NCBI RefSeq assembly: GCF_000174775.1
Contig: NZ_ACLR01000123.1
Coordinates: forward strand, 1 to 64,000
Reading direction: 5' to 3'
DNA: 64,000 nt
Origin: Porphyromonas uenonis 60-3
Lineage (GTDB): Bacteria; Bacteroidota; Bacteroidia; Bacteroidales; Porphyromonadaceae
The notes under the pieces were generated by a model. The model was not told where the DNA came from and did not search any database. It worked only from the letters and a program-made list of their open reading frames with translations. Numbering within the stretch: the first letter of the stretch is position 1; every line of letters starts with the position of its first letter. A program made the translations under genes and the position numbers. Shown piece by piece: positions 1-6,686 of the stretch.

Positions 1-40
1 CGGTCCTAAGCTCTAATTGAGCTGACTCATAACTAATAAG

Positions 41-81
41 CAGAGGTCCCACTCTCCCGTGAGTGAGACCTCTGTTTTTTT
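41..81 (+). terminator. Rho-independent terminator of the unit entering from the left
   Basis: A 14-bp stem with one mismatch (arms 41-54 and 61-74, loop about 6 nt) is followed directly by a run of eight T on the plus strand (74-81). It should end whatever transcript enters the window from the left. Confidence 0.75.
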
Positions 82-83
82 GC

Positions 84-165
84 AAAAAAAGAGAATAGCG
101 TTTTCCAAAAAACCGTAGACATTGTAATACCAATGCGGGACTTACTTTTGGAAAACGCTACCCTC
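84..165 (-). ncRNA. Candidate small RNA: long perfect hairpin with U-tail
   Basis: On the minus strand a perfect 15-bp inverted repeat (arms 146-160 and 96-110, 35-nt loop) lies just downstream of a TACCTTTG promoter box (170-177) and is followed at 84-90 by seven U. Predicted transcription would start near 163-165 and end near 84, giving an RNA of about 80 nt made almost wholly of one closed stem. No reading frame is needed to explain it. It could instead be a leader or attenuator-like element, or just a leftward terminator; no homolog was recognised. Confidence 0.4.
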
Positions 166-169
166 ACTG

Positions 170-196
170 CAAAGGTAGCAAATATGTTTGACACAA
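170..196 (-). promoter_or_regulatory. Bacteroidota-type promoter for the candidate small RNA
   Basis: Minus-strand TACCTTTG (170-177) matches the TAnnTTTG -7 box of Bacteroidota. A TTG (194-196) lies 16 nt further upstream. It points leftward at the hairpin unit of 84-165. Confidence 0.45.
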
Positions 197-326
197 GCGT
201 CACGGCTGTGTTGCTGATCAGGGCTAAACATTTGGATCTTGTAGCTTTAACGGAAGCGAACGCCCTCTCACTCAACATGATCCGAACGCTCCGTCGGCTT
301 GAACGTAAGATTTGCGGGGTGCGCTC

Positions 327-357
327 TTGTGACTTTGAAGTTAAGTGTGTATATTTG
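327..357 (+). promoter_or_regulatory. Promoter of the pnt operon
   Basis: TTG at 327-329, a 20-nt spacer and TATATTTG at 350-357 fit the TTTG/TAnnTTTG consensus of Bacteroidota primary sigma. It leaves a leader of about 85 nt before pntAA. Confidence 0.6.
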
Positions 358-446
358 CGAAATGAAGGGGTGCAGGTGCGATACGGATGTTTTCGCAGGT
401 AACCCACATTAGGCAGAAGACTATTCATTCACTACACATTTGAACT

Positions 447-1613
447 ATGATAATAGGCGTACCTAAAGAAATTATGCACGATGAGGCTCGCGTAGCAGCG
501 AGCCCCGAAGCAGTCAAGCAGTATGTCGCTGATGGACACACTGTACTATTTGAGCGTGGAGCTGGCGAAGGCGCAGCATATCACGACGAGGACTATCAGG
601 CAGCTGGCGCTGAGCTGATACAAGGGCCAGAGGAGATCTTCCGCCGCGCGGAGATCATCATCAAGGTCAAGGAGCCACTCTTCAACGAGCAGCTCGGCAA
701 GCATGAGATCGACATGATGCACAAGGGGCAGTACCTCATCACTTTCATTCACCCCGCCTCTCCAGTGAACCATGACATGGTACGCAAGATGGCTGCGCAG
801 GGTGTCATCGGTCTCACCCTCGATGGTGTGCCTCGTATCTCTCGTGCGCAAAACCTTGATGCCCTCACCTCTATGAGTACTTGCGCGGGCTACAAGGGTA
901 TCCTGATGGCTGCCAACGATCTCTCTTTCTTCATGCCACAGATGTTTACCGCTGTCGGTAAGATCGACCCCGCCAAGGTGCTCGTCATCGGTGTCGGCGT
1001 AGCTGGTCTACAGGCACTCGCTACGGCTCGTCGTCTAGGCTGTATCACTTACGCAGCTGATATCCGTCCCGCAGCGTCTGAGCAGGCAACGAGTCTAGGT
1101 GCTAAGCCTATTGATCTAGGCATTCCCGCTGACAAAGCTGTCGCTCCCGGTGGCTATGCGCTACACCTAAGCCCTGAGCTACTAGAGCATGAACGCAAGG
1201 TGCTAGCTGATCACGTCAAGGACATGGACGTCATCTTCTGTAGCGCCCTCGTACCAGGCAAGATCGCTCCCGTAGTCATCACCGAGGAGATGGTCAAGTC
1301 GATGAAGCCCGGCTCTGTCATCGTTGATATCGCTATCGATCAGGGTGGTAACTGCGCTATCACGACTCCAGGCGAGCGTGACGTCAAGCACCACGTGGTC
1401 ATCGAAGGTATCAAGAATATTCCCGGTATGCTTCCACAGAGCGCTACCTGGATGTTCTCGCAAAACATGTACAACCTCGTCAAGTACCTCGTCAAGGATG
1501 GCAAGATGCACCTTGATATGAGTGATCAGATCACCTCTTCTATCGTCGTCACGACCGAGGCTGGTGAGATCATCCACGAGGGTACTCTCGAGGCTATGGG
1601 ACTCAAGAAGTAG
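447..1613 (+). CDS. pntAA: NAD(P) transhydrogenase alpha subunit part 1 (domain I, NAD(H)-binding)
   Basis: Soluble domain I of the proton-translocating transhydrogenase, which passes hydride between NADH and NADP(H) while protons cross the inner membrane. The 388-residue length fits the split-alpha (PntAA) form rather than the fused E. coli PntA. The N-terminus (MIIGVPKEIMHDEARVAASP) is typical of the alanine dehydrogenase/PNT family. A dinucleotide-binding stretch VIGVGVAGLQALATARRLG lies near residues 180-200, followed by DIRPAASEQATSLGAKPID. It has no membrane segments; those are supplied by PntAB and PntB downstream. The gap of 147 nt to pntAB is unusually long for this operon and contains a hairpin and a heptamer array. 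Confidence 0.95.
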   Translation: MIIGVPKEIMHDEARVAASPEAVKQYVADGHTVLFERGAGEGAAYHDEDYQAAGAELIQGPEEIFRRAEIIIKVKEPLFNEQLGKHEIDMMHKGQYLITFIHPASPVNHDMVRKMAAQGVIGLTLDGVPRISRAQNLDALTSMSTCAGYKGILMAANDLSFFMPQMFTAVGKIDPAKVLVIGVGVAGLQALATARRLGCITYAADIRPAASEQATSLGAKPIDLGIPADKAVAPGGYALHLSPELLEHERKVLADHVKDMDVIFCSALVPGKIAPVVITEEMVKSMKPGSVIVDIAIDQGGNCAITTPGERDVKHHVVIEGIKNIPGMLPQSATWMFSQNMYNLVKYLVKDGKMHLDMSDQITSSIVVTTEAGEIIHEGTLEAMGLKK

Positions 1614-1650
1614 CCTAGATTGAAGGAACTTGACTTCCCGCCCACTTTCT

Positions 1651-1708
1651 AGAGGTTAGACGTCAGAGTATATGATCCTAATGGGTCGTACTCTGGCTTC
1701 TAACCTCT
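1651..1708 (+). promoter_or_regulatory. Hairpin between pntAA and pntAB
   Basis: A 10-bp perfect stem (1651-1660 with 1699-1708), a 3-nt symmetric internal loop and a further 7-bp perfect stem (1664-1670 with 1689-1695) form one strong hairpin inside the operon. There is no T-run after it, so a simple terminator is less likely than an RNA-processing or stability element. Its outer arm contains the same TCTAACCTCT sequence as the neighbouring heptamer array. Confidence 0.45.
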
Positions 1709-1758
1709 ACTTTCTCAATATCTAACCTCTTATCTCTAATCTCTAACCTCTAATCTCT
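1699..1758. repeat. CTCTAAY heptamer array (copy 1)
   Basis: Runs of the 7-nt unit CTCTAAC/CTCTAAT and close variants occupy the sequence up to the pntAB start codon. The same unit recurs at 4733-4790, 6281-6379 and 47501-47528, and in the other orientation at 25643-25670 and, degenerate, at 32391-32423. Confidence 0.6.
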
Positions 1759-1760
1759 CA

Positions 1761-2069
1761 ATGAACCCACTGATCCTCGTCGCCATCTTCCTTGTGGCGA
1801 CCTTCGTCGGCTACAAGCTCATCAGCAATGTGCCTAGCTTGTTGCACACCCCCCTCATGTCAGGGATGAACGCCCTGAGTGGCGTCACCATCACGGGAGC
1901 GCTCGCAGCCACTGCCACAGCTATCATAGCTCCAGACGGTAGTCTCTTCCAGCAAATCTTTGGAGTCGTAGCCGTCATCCTCGCCACCATCAATGTCGTC
2001 GGGGGCTTTGGCGTGACCAACCGCATGCTCCGTATGTTTACCAAAAACAAGAAAGGAGGCAAGGCATGA
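1761..2069 (+). CDS. pntAB: NAD(P) transhydrogenase alpha subunit part 2 (domain II, membrane)
   Basis: Small membrane subunit of 102 residues, the usual size for PntAB, supplying the alpha-side transmembrane helices of the proton channel. Three to four hydrophobic segments are visible (about residues 3-20, 38-55, 63-85), and the tail MLRMFTKNKKGGKA is basic and cytoplasmic. It overlaps pntB by 4 nt (ATGA), so the two membrane subunits are probably translationally coupled. Confidence 0.93.
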   Translation: MNPLILVAIFLVATFVGYKLISNVPSLLHTPLMSGMNALSGVTITGALAATATAIIAPDGSLFQQIFGVVAVILATINVVGGFGVTNRMLRMFTKNKKGGKA

Positions 2070-4609
2070 ATACACTCATAGAGATCTCTAATCCCGTCTA
2101 CTACGTCATCTGCGGGATCCTCAGCATACTCGTGCTCGCTGGCATCGCCATGATGAGCAAGGTCAAGAGCGCCGCTCGTGGTAACGCGCTCAGTGCTACC
2201 GCCATGGGACTAGGCGTCATCGTCACGCTTCTCAAGCTACAGGTCGTCACCTTCCCCTGGCTCATCGCAGGCATCCTCATCGGTGGTATCATCGGTGTCA
2301 TACTCTACACACGAGTCAAGATGATTCAGATGCCCCAGATGGTGGCTCTGCTCAACGGTATCGGCGGTGGCGCTTCGGCGCTCGTCGGTGCTTTGACACT
2401 CTTCCAGCTTGAGGACAACGTACACTTCACGCTGGTCACCGCTTTCCTCGCAATCATCATCGGTATGCTCACCCTCGTCGGGAGCCTCGTCGCAGCGGGC
2501 AAGCTACATAGAGTACTGCCTCAGAAGTCGGTTGTCTGGCCGTTTCACAACGTAGCCACCTCGCTCACACTCGTCGTCGCCGTCTTCTTCCTACTCATCG
2601 GCACGATCAACTACCAGATGCCTACTGCCCTCCTCTACGCTATGATCGGCACGATGCTCTTCAGCGCGCTCTTCGGGCTTTACTTCTCCATACGTGTGGG
2701 TGGTGCCGACATGCCGATCACCATCAGCCTGCTCAACTCCCTGAGCGGTGTGGCTGGTGCGATCGCTGGTATGGCCATTGGCGACATCTTCCTTGTCGCT
2801 GTCGGTGGTGTCGTTGGCGCTTCGGGCCTCCTCCTCACGCAGATCATGTGCCGTGCGATGAACCGCTCGCTCATCAATATCCTCATCCCTCACGGCAAGG
2901 CAAAAGCTCCCGCCAAGCCTGCCACAGCTACCACAAAAGCTCCCGCTGCGCCTCAGCCTAAGCAAGAAAGCTCTCCTATCGACCAAGCTGTTGCGATGCT
3001 CCGTGGCGCTAAGCGCGTCATCATCGTGCCGGGCTACGGTATGGCTCTAGCACAAGCGCAGCAGGAGGTCAAGCAGTTGGCCGACAAGCTCGCTCGAAAC
3101 GGTGCCGAAGTCAAGTACGCCATCCACCCTGTCGCTGGTCGTATGCCAGGACATATGAACGTGCTCCTCGCTGAGGCTAATGTAGACTACGATAGTCTCT
3201 ACGAGATGGAGGCGATCAACGATCAGTTTGCCAATACCGATGCCGTTATCGTCATCGGGGCCAACGACGTCCTCAACCCTGCCGCCCGCAATGCCGAGGG
3301 GACGCCTATCTATGGTATGCCTGTCCTCAATGTGGATCAGGCGAAGCAGGTCATCATCTGCAACTTTGACCTCAAGCCTGGCTACGCTGGCGTCGAGAAC
3401 CCGCTCTACAGCCGTGGCGAGGGCGTAGCCCTTTGTCTAGGCGATGCTAAGGCTACGATCGATCAGATCCTCTCTGGGCTGGACAGCTCCGCAGCTACCG
3501 CACAGCCCGCTAGCAGCAGTTCTGCTAGCGATCCTATTTCACAGGCTGCCGGCATGCTCCGTGGCGCTAAGCGCGTCATCATCGTGCCGGGCTACGGTAT
3601 GGCTCTAGCACAAGCGCAGCAGGAGGTCAAGCAGCTCGCAGACAAGCTCGCTCGAAACGGTGCCGAGGTCAAGTACGCTATCCACCCTGTCGCTGGTCGT
3701 ATGCCAGGACATATGAACGTACTCCTTGCTGAGGCCAATGTAGACTACGACAGTCTCTACGAAATGGAGGCAATCAACGATCAGTTTGCCAATACCGATG
3801 CCGTTATCGTCATCGGAGCCAACGACGTCCTCAACCCTGCCGCCCGCAATGCTGAGGGAACACCTATCTACGGTATGCCAGTCCTCAACGTGGATCAGGC
3901 GAAGCAGGTCATCATCTGCAACTACGACCTCAAACCTGGCTACGCTGGCGTCGAGAACCCGCTCTACAGCCGTGGCGAAGGCGTAGCCCTTTGCCTAGGC
4001 GATGCTAAGGCTACGCTCTCCAACCTGATGGATCGTTTGGATCATGCGGAGAGTGCTCCCGCAGCCCCCGCCGCCTCGTCAGCTACCAGCACAGCGACAC
4101 CACTACAGTCTGCCACCGAGGTCCTGCACAATGCTAAGCGCGTCATCATCGTGCCGGGCTACGGTATGGCTCTAGCACAAGCGCAACAGGAGGTCAAGCA
4201 GTTGGCTGACAAGCTCGCTCGAAACGGTGCCGAAGTCAAGTACGCCATCCACCCTGTCGCTGGTCGTATGCCGGGACATATGAACGTCCTCCTCGCTGAG
4301 GCTAATGTAGACTACGATAGTCTCTACGAGATGGAGGCGATCAACGATCAGTTTGCCAATACCGATGCCGTTATCGTCATCGGGGCCAACGACGTCCTCA
4401 ACCCCGCTGCGCGCAATGCTGAGGGAACGCCTATCTACGGTATGCCAGTCCTCAATGTGGATCAGGCGAAGCAGGTAATCATCTGCAACTACGACCTCAA
4501 ACCTGGCTACGCTGGTGTCGAGAACCCGCTCTACAGCCGTAGCGAGGGTGTGACACTACTCATCGGTGATGCCAAGAAAACGCTCAGCGACCTGATCGAC
4601 ACGCTCTAA
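2066..4609 (+). CDS. pntB: NAD(P) transhydrogenase beta subunit with three tandem domain III copies
   Basis: Beta subunit of the proton-pumping transhydrogenase. Normal PntB is about 460-480 residues; this one is 847. Residues 1 to about 275 are the usual multi-helix domain II. Then come three complete NADP(H)-binding domains III at about 303-472, 489-660 and 678-847, each preceded by an Ala/Pro/Ser/Thr-rich linker. Every copy keeps VPGYGMALAQAQ, HPVAGRMPGHMNVLLAEA, IGANDVLNPAA and PGYAGVENPLYSR. In all copies the Lys-Arg pair that contacts the NADP 2'-phosphate in E. coli PntB is replaced by Asn-Phe or Asn-Tyr (residues 433-434, 619-620, 808-809). The reading frame is open throughout and the copies are all intact, so this is a real three-headed protein rather than a broken duplicate. 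Whether all three heads work is unknown. Confidence 0.93.
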   Translation: MNTLIEISNPVYYVICGILSILVLAGIAMMSKVKSAARGNALSATAMGLGVIVTLLKLQVVTFPWLIAGILIGGIIGVILYTRVKMIQMPQMVALLNGIGGGASALVGALTLFQLEDNVHFTLVTAFLAIIIGMLTLVGSLVAAGKLHRVLPQKSVVWPFHNVATSLTLVVAVFFLLIGTINYQMPTALLYAMIGTMLFSALFGLYFSIRVGGADMPITISLLNSLSGVAGAIAGMAIGDIFLVAVGGVVGASGLLLTQIMCRAMNRSLINILIPHGKAKAPAKPATATTKAPAAPQPKQESSPIDQAVAMLRGAKRVIIVPGYGMALAQAQQEVKQLADKLARNGAEVKYAIHPVAGRMPGHMNVLLAEANVDYDSLYEMEAINDQFANTDAVIVIGANDVLNPAARNAEGTPIYGMPVLNVDQAKQVIICNFDLKPGYAGVENPLYSRGEGVALCLGDAKATIDQILSGLDSSAATAQPASSSSASDPISQAAGMLRGAKRVIIVPGYGMALAQAQQEVKQLADKLARNGAEVKYAIHPVAGRMPGHMNVLLAEANVDYDSLYEMEAINDQFANTDAVIVIGANDVLNPAARNAEGTPIYGMPVLNVDQAKQVIICNYDLKPGYAGVENPLYSRGEGVALCLGDAKATLSNLMDRLDHAESAPAAPAASSATSTATPLQSATEVLHNAKRVIIVPGYGMALAQAQQEVKQLADKLARNGAEVKYAIHPVAGRMPGHMNVLLAEANVDYDSLYEMEAINDQFANTDAVIVIGANDVLNPAARNAEGTPIYGMPVLNVDQAKQVIICNYDLKPGYAGVENPLYSRSEGVTLLIGDAKKTLSDLIDTL
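2996..3457 (+). repeat. Domain III coding repeat, copy 1
   Basis: First of three direct repeats inside pntB, offset 558 bp from copy 2. Nucleotide identity to the other copies extends through most third-codon positions. Confidence 0.9.
3554..4015 (+). repeat. Domain III coding repeat, copy 2
   Basis: Second direct repeat inside pntB, nearly identical to copy 1 over the catalytic domain but preceded by a different Ala/Ser-rich linker. Copy 3 follows with an offset of 567 bp. Confidence 0.9.
4131..4576 (+). repeat. Domain III coding repeat, copy 3
   Basis: Third direct repeat inside pntB. It diverges only at its edges: the first helix (TEVLHNAKR instead of AMLRGAKR) and the C-terminal helix that closes the protein. 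Confidence 0.9.
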
Positions 4610-4629
4610 TCGGCGACTTTCGTTGAGCC

Positions 4630-4715
4630 AGCTAACGGGCTCCTAAATACTCTCCATGGAGGCAATCGCACATTCCTCCGTGGAGAGTTTTGTAATTCGA
4701 GATTGTCCGTTAGCT
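4630..4715 (+). terminator. Nested hairpin and probable terminator after pntB
   Basis: An inner 14-bp stem with one mismatch (4649-4662 with 4675-4688) is followed by a short T-rich stretch. It is enclosed by a perfect 9-bp outer inverted repeat (4630-4638 with 4707-4715). The inner arms resemble the CTCCACGGAGG ends of the 170-bp dispersed element found elsewhere in the window. Confidence 0.5.
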
Positions 4716-4790
4716 AGTGCCACTAGGAACAAACCTCTAATCTCTAAAGTCTAACCTCTAACTTCTAAAGTCTAACCTCTAACCTCTAAT
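4714..4790. repeat. CTAGTGCCACTAG palindrome and heptamer array (copy 2)
   Basis: The 13-bp near-palindrome at 4714-4726 recurs exactly at 6231-6243. It is followed at 4733-4790 by a 7-nt-period array of CTCTAAC, CTCTAAT and TTCTAAA units that ends just before the promoter box of the next gene. Confidence 0.6.
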
Positions 4791-4794
4791 TTCG

Positions 4795-4802
4795 TACCTT
4801 TG
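4795..4802 (+). promoter_or_regulatory. TACCTTTG promoter box of the 4829 gene
   Basis: Exact TAnnTTTG -7 box 26 nt upstream of the next start codon, immediately after the heptamer array. No clear -33 box was found because the array occupies that position. Confidence 0.55.
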
Positions 4803-4828
4803 ACACACCGCTCTATAGTTGATACTCC

Positions 4829-5611
4829 ATGAAAGTCGTACTCATAGGCTCAGGAGGCGTAGCCACCTCCATAGCAGCTGCACTGGCGAGCCACGCCTCC
4901 ACATCGCTTTGCGGCATTTACAGCCGTCAGCTAGCCCATGCCGAGGCGCTCCGTAAGCGCTTCGCACTCACCTGCCCTGTCACTGATAGTCTGCGACAGC
5001 TTCCCCTAGCCGACCTCTACATCATCGCCGTCAGCGACCAAGCCATCGCCGAGGTCGCCACGGCTCTGCCACCGCTAGACGGCTTGGTCGTCCACACCTC
5101 CGCCGTGACCCCCATCGACTGCCTCAGCGGACAACGCACCTACGGAGTCTGGTACCCGTTCAATAGCTTTGCCAAGGAGGTTGTCGTTCCCTTCGAGGGG
5201 CAAAAGGTTCTTTACCAGCTCGCCTCTGACGAGGGTTTGACCACCCTACAGCAGTGGAACGAACTTCTGCAGGTTGAGGCGATCCCCTCCACACTGGACC
5301 AACGGCTCTGGCTACACCTCGCGGGCGTGCTCGCCTCCAACTGTACCAATCGCCTTTACACCCTCTCGCACCGTCTGCTGACTCAGGCGGGTCTCCCCAC
5401 CGATCTGCTCCATGGGCTCATCCTGCGCACCGCCTCGAAGGCGACCACGATAGATCCTTACGTAGCGCAGACGGGACCCGCCCGCCGGCACGACCTAGAG
5501 ACCATCGCTCGCCACCGTGCACTACTCGAGCAATTGCCCGAATCGCAGCAAGAGGTATCGCAACTTTACAACCTATTCACCGAAGCCATCCTAGACGACT
5601 ACCCACTATGA
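4829..5611 (+). CDS. Rossmann-fold/DUF2520 dehydrogenase-like protein
   Basis: A 260-residue protein that starts with a classic NAD(P)-binding glycine motif (VVLIGSGGVATSIAAALA, residues 3-20) and continues as a pyrroline-carboxylate-reductase/F420-oxidoreductase-like fold, with a helical C-terminal DUF2520-type domain (ASNCTNRLYTLSHRLL). Family members are common in Bacteroidota next to maf, as here. The substrate is not known. It overlaps maf by 4 nt, so the pair is likely one transcription unit. Confidence 0.8.
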   Translation: MKVVLIGSGGVATSIAAALASHASTSLCGIYSRQLAHAEALRKRFALTCPVTDSLRQLPLADLYIIAVSDQAIAEVATALPPLDGLVVHTSAVTPIDCLSGQRTYGVWYPFNSFAKEVVVPFEGQKVLYQLASDEGLTTLQQWNELLQVEAIPSTLDQRLWLHLAGVLASNCTNRLYTLSHRLLTQAGLPTDLLHGLILRTASKATTIDPYVAQTGPARRHDLETIARHRALLEQLPESQQEVSQLYNLFTEAILDDYPL

Positions 5612-6189
5612 AAACTTACCGCTGGATCCTTGGTTCCCAATCGCCACGGCGCAAAGAGCTCCTCGCCACGCTTGGCCACCCCTTTGAGATACGCACCATC
5701 GAGGGACACAGCGAGGCTTACCCTGACACGCTACCTCTCGAAGAGGTGCCGCGCTATCTCTCCCAACTCAAAGCGGAGCAGCTACGACCCACACTACAAG
5801 CCGACGAACTGCTCATCACGGCAGACACGGTCGTCCTCCTCGACGGGCAAATCCTCGGCAAGCCTCACGACCTGGACGACGCACGACGTATGCTACGCCT
5901 CCTAAGCGGTCGCCAGCATGAGGTCGTCTCGGGCGTTTCGCTCACCACGACCGAGTGGCAGCGCTCCTTCGCGAGCCACACGCTGGTCACCTTCGCACAG
6001 CTCACGGACAGCGAGATAGACCACTACGTAGCGCACTACCAGCCACTCGACAAAGCGGGCGCTTACGGCATACAGGAGTGGATCGGCTACATCGGCGTCT
6101 CGCACATCGAGGGCTCCTTCTACAACGTCATGGGGCTCCCCGTGCAGCGCCTCTACCGCGAGCTACAAGACGCCGCCCTCCTCCCGTAG
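5608..6189 (+). CDS. maf: Maf family nucleotide pyrophosphatase
   Basis: A 193-residue Maf/HAM1-superfamily protein, the usual length. Maf proteins hydrolyse non-canonical or dTTP/UTP-type nucleotides to monophosphates and limit their incorporation. The signature GSQSPRRKELL sits at residues 9-19, the catalytic-site stretch TADTVV at about 71-76 and the conserved DKAGAYGIQ near 150. It starts inside the stop codon of the preceding gene (ATGA overlap). Confidence 0.92.
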   Translation: MKTYRWILGSQSPRRKELLATLGHPFEIRTIEGHSEAYPDTLPLEEVPRYLSQLKAEQLRPTLQADELLITADTVVLLDGQILGKPHDLDDARRMLRLLSGRQHEVVSGVSLTTTEWQRSFASHTLVTFAQLTDSEIDHYVAHYQPLDKAGAYGIQEWIGYIGVSHIEGSFYNVMGLPVQRLYRELQDAALLP

Positions 6190-6215
6190 TTGGCGGTTGG
6201 CGGTTAGCTGTTGGC
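6188..6215. repeat. TGTTGGC-type heptamer array
   Basis: GTTGGCGGTTAGCTGTTGGC-like sequence with 7-nt period beginning at the maf stop codon. A second array of the same unit lies at 18873-18900. Confidence 0.5.
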
Positions 6216-6230
6216 TGTTGGCTACGGGCA

Positions 6231-6379
6231 CTAGTGCCACTAGAGCTACTAGCTCTTCCCTCTTCCCTCTCTCCTCCCCCCTCTAATCTCTAATCTCTTC
6301 CCTCTAACCTCTAACCTCTCCCCTCTAATCTCTAACCTCTAACCTCTAATCTCTTCCCTCTCCCCCCAAATCTCTCCCC
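6231..6379. repeat. Palindrome and long CTCTAAY heptamer array (copy 3)
   Basis: The block begins with CTAGTGCCACTAG (6231-6243, as at 4714) overlapping CACTAGAGCTACTAGC (6238-6253, also at 45205-45220). From 6281 to 6379 there are about a dozen 7-nt units (CTCTAAT, CTCTAAC, CTCTTCC, CTCTCCC). This is the longest array in the window. Confidence 0.65.
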
Positions 6380-6384
6380 TCGGT

Positions 6385-6565
6385 AGGAAATCCGAAATCT
6401 CCAGCGAGCAAATGAATTTTCTTCACGGAACCGGGAAATAAAAGTTCGGAAGAATGAAATGAAACTTCGGAAGAAAGATTTCGAAGTTCCGAAGAATTTT
6501 TTCGTTTCTCCGTGGATAATTAGCGATCTCCACCGAGGAATCCTTCGATTTCCTCCAGTGGTGCC
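6385..6565 (+). repeat. Dispersed 170-bp element, copy A
   Basis: One of four copies in this window. The 45-nt core at 6431-6475 is identical in all four (32248-32292, 45404-45448 inverted, 54752-54796). The core and its right flank can fold: AACTTCG/CGAAGTT within TTCGG/CCGAA. Flanks carry variants of CTCCACGGAGG. Short open frames through it are not conserved as proteins. Confidence 0.75.
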
Positions 6566-6630
6566 TTTGAGGAGCTCATCTTCACGATGCCTCAGCTCTA
6601 TGCGAATACCCCTGATTGCCCCAAAATATG

Positions 6631-6638
6631 TACATTTG
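6631..6638 (+). promoter_or_regulatory. TACATTTG promoter box upstream of the epimerase stub
   Basis: Matches TAnnTTTG, 48 nt before the ATG of the stub at 6687. It may now drive the polysaccharide locus that begins at 6855. Confidence 0.45.
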
Positions 6639-6686
6639 CATTCAGATGTCAGAATGACCTCTTTCGGCCCCCATCTTTACACAAAC

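Larger units (their letters stand above)
1..446. other. Intergenic region upstream of pntAA
   Basis: No convincing protein gene is visible in these 446 bases. The region holds the end of some rightward transcription unit (terminator at 41-81), a compact leftward hairpin unit that could be a small RNA (84-165) with its own promoter box, and the pnt promoter at 327-357. The open frames here have no recognisable protein features and overlap these signals on both strands. The first 40 bases belong to an upstream unit that I cannot identify. Confidence 0.6.

Noticed and set aside
1-40. Sequence TTGAGCTGACTCATAACTAAT is slightly reminiscent of the 3' end of a 23S rRNA gene
   Set aside because: Only a short partial likeness from memory, with no room for a following 5S gene before the terminator. 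Too little sequence to decide.
133-402. 89-codon open frame on the plus strand upstream of pntAA
   Set aside because: It runs through the minus-strand promoter, the hairpin arm and the pnt promoter, and has no recognisable protein features.
3228-3986. Repeated 66-codon frames in another frame of pntB
   Set aside because: They are shadows of the domain III repeats.
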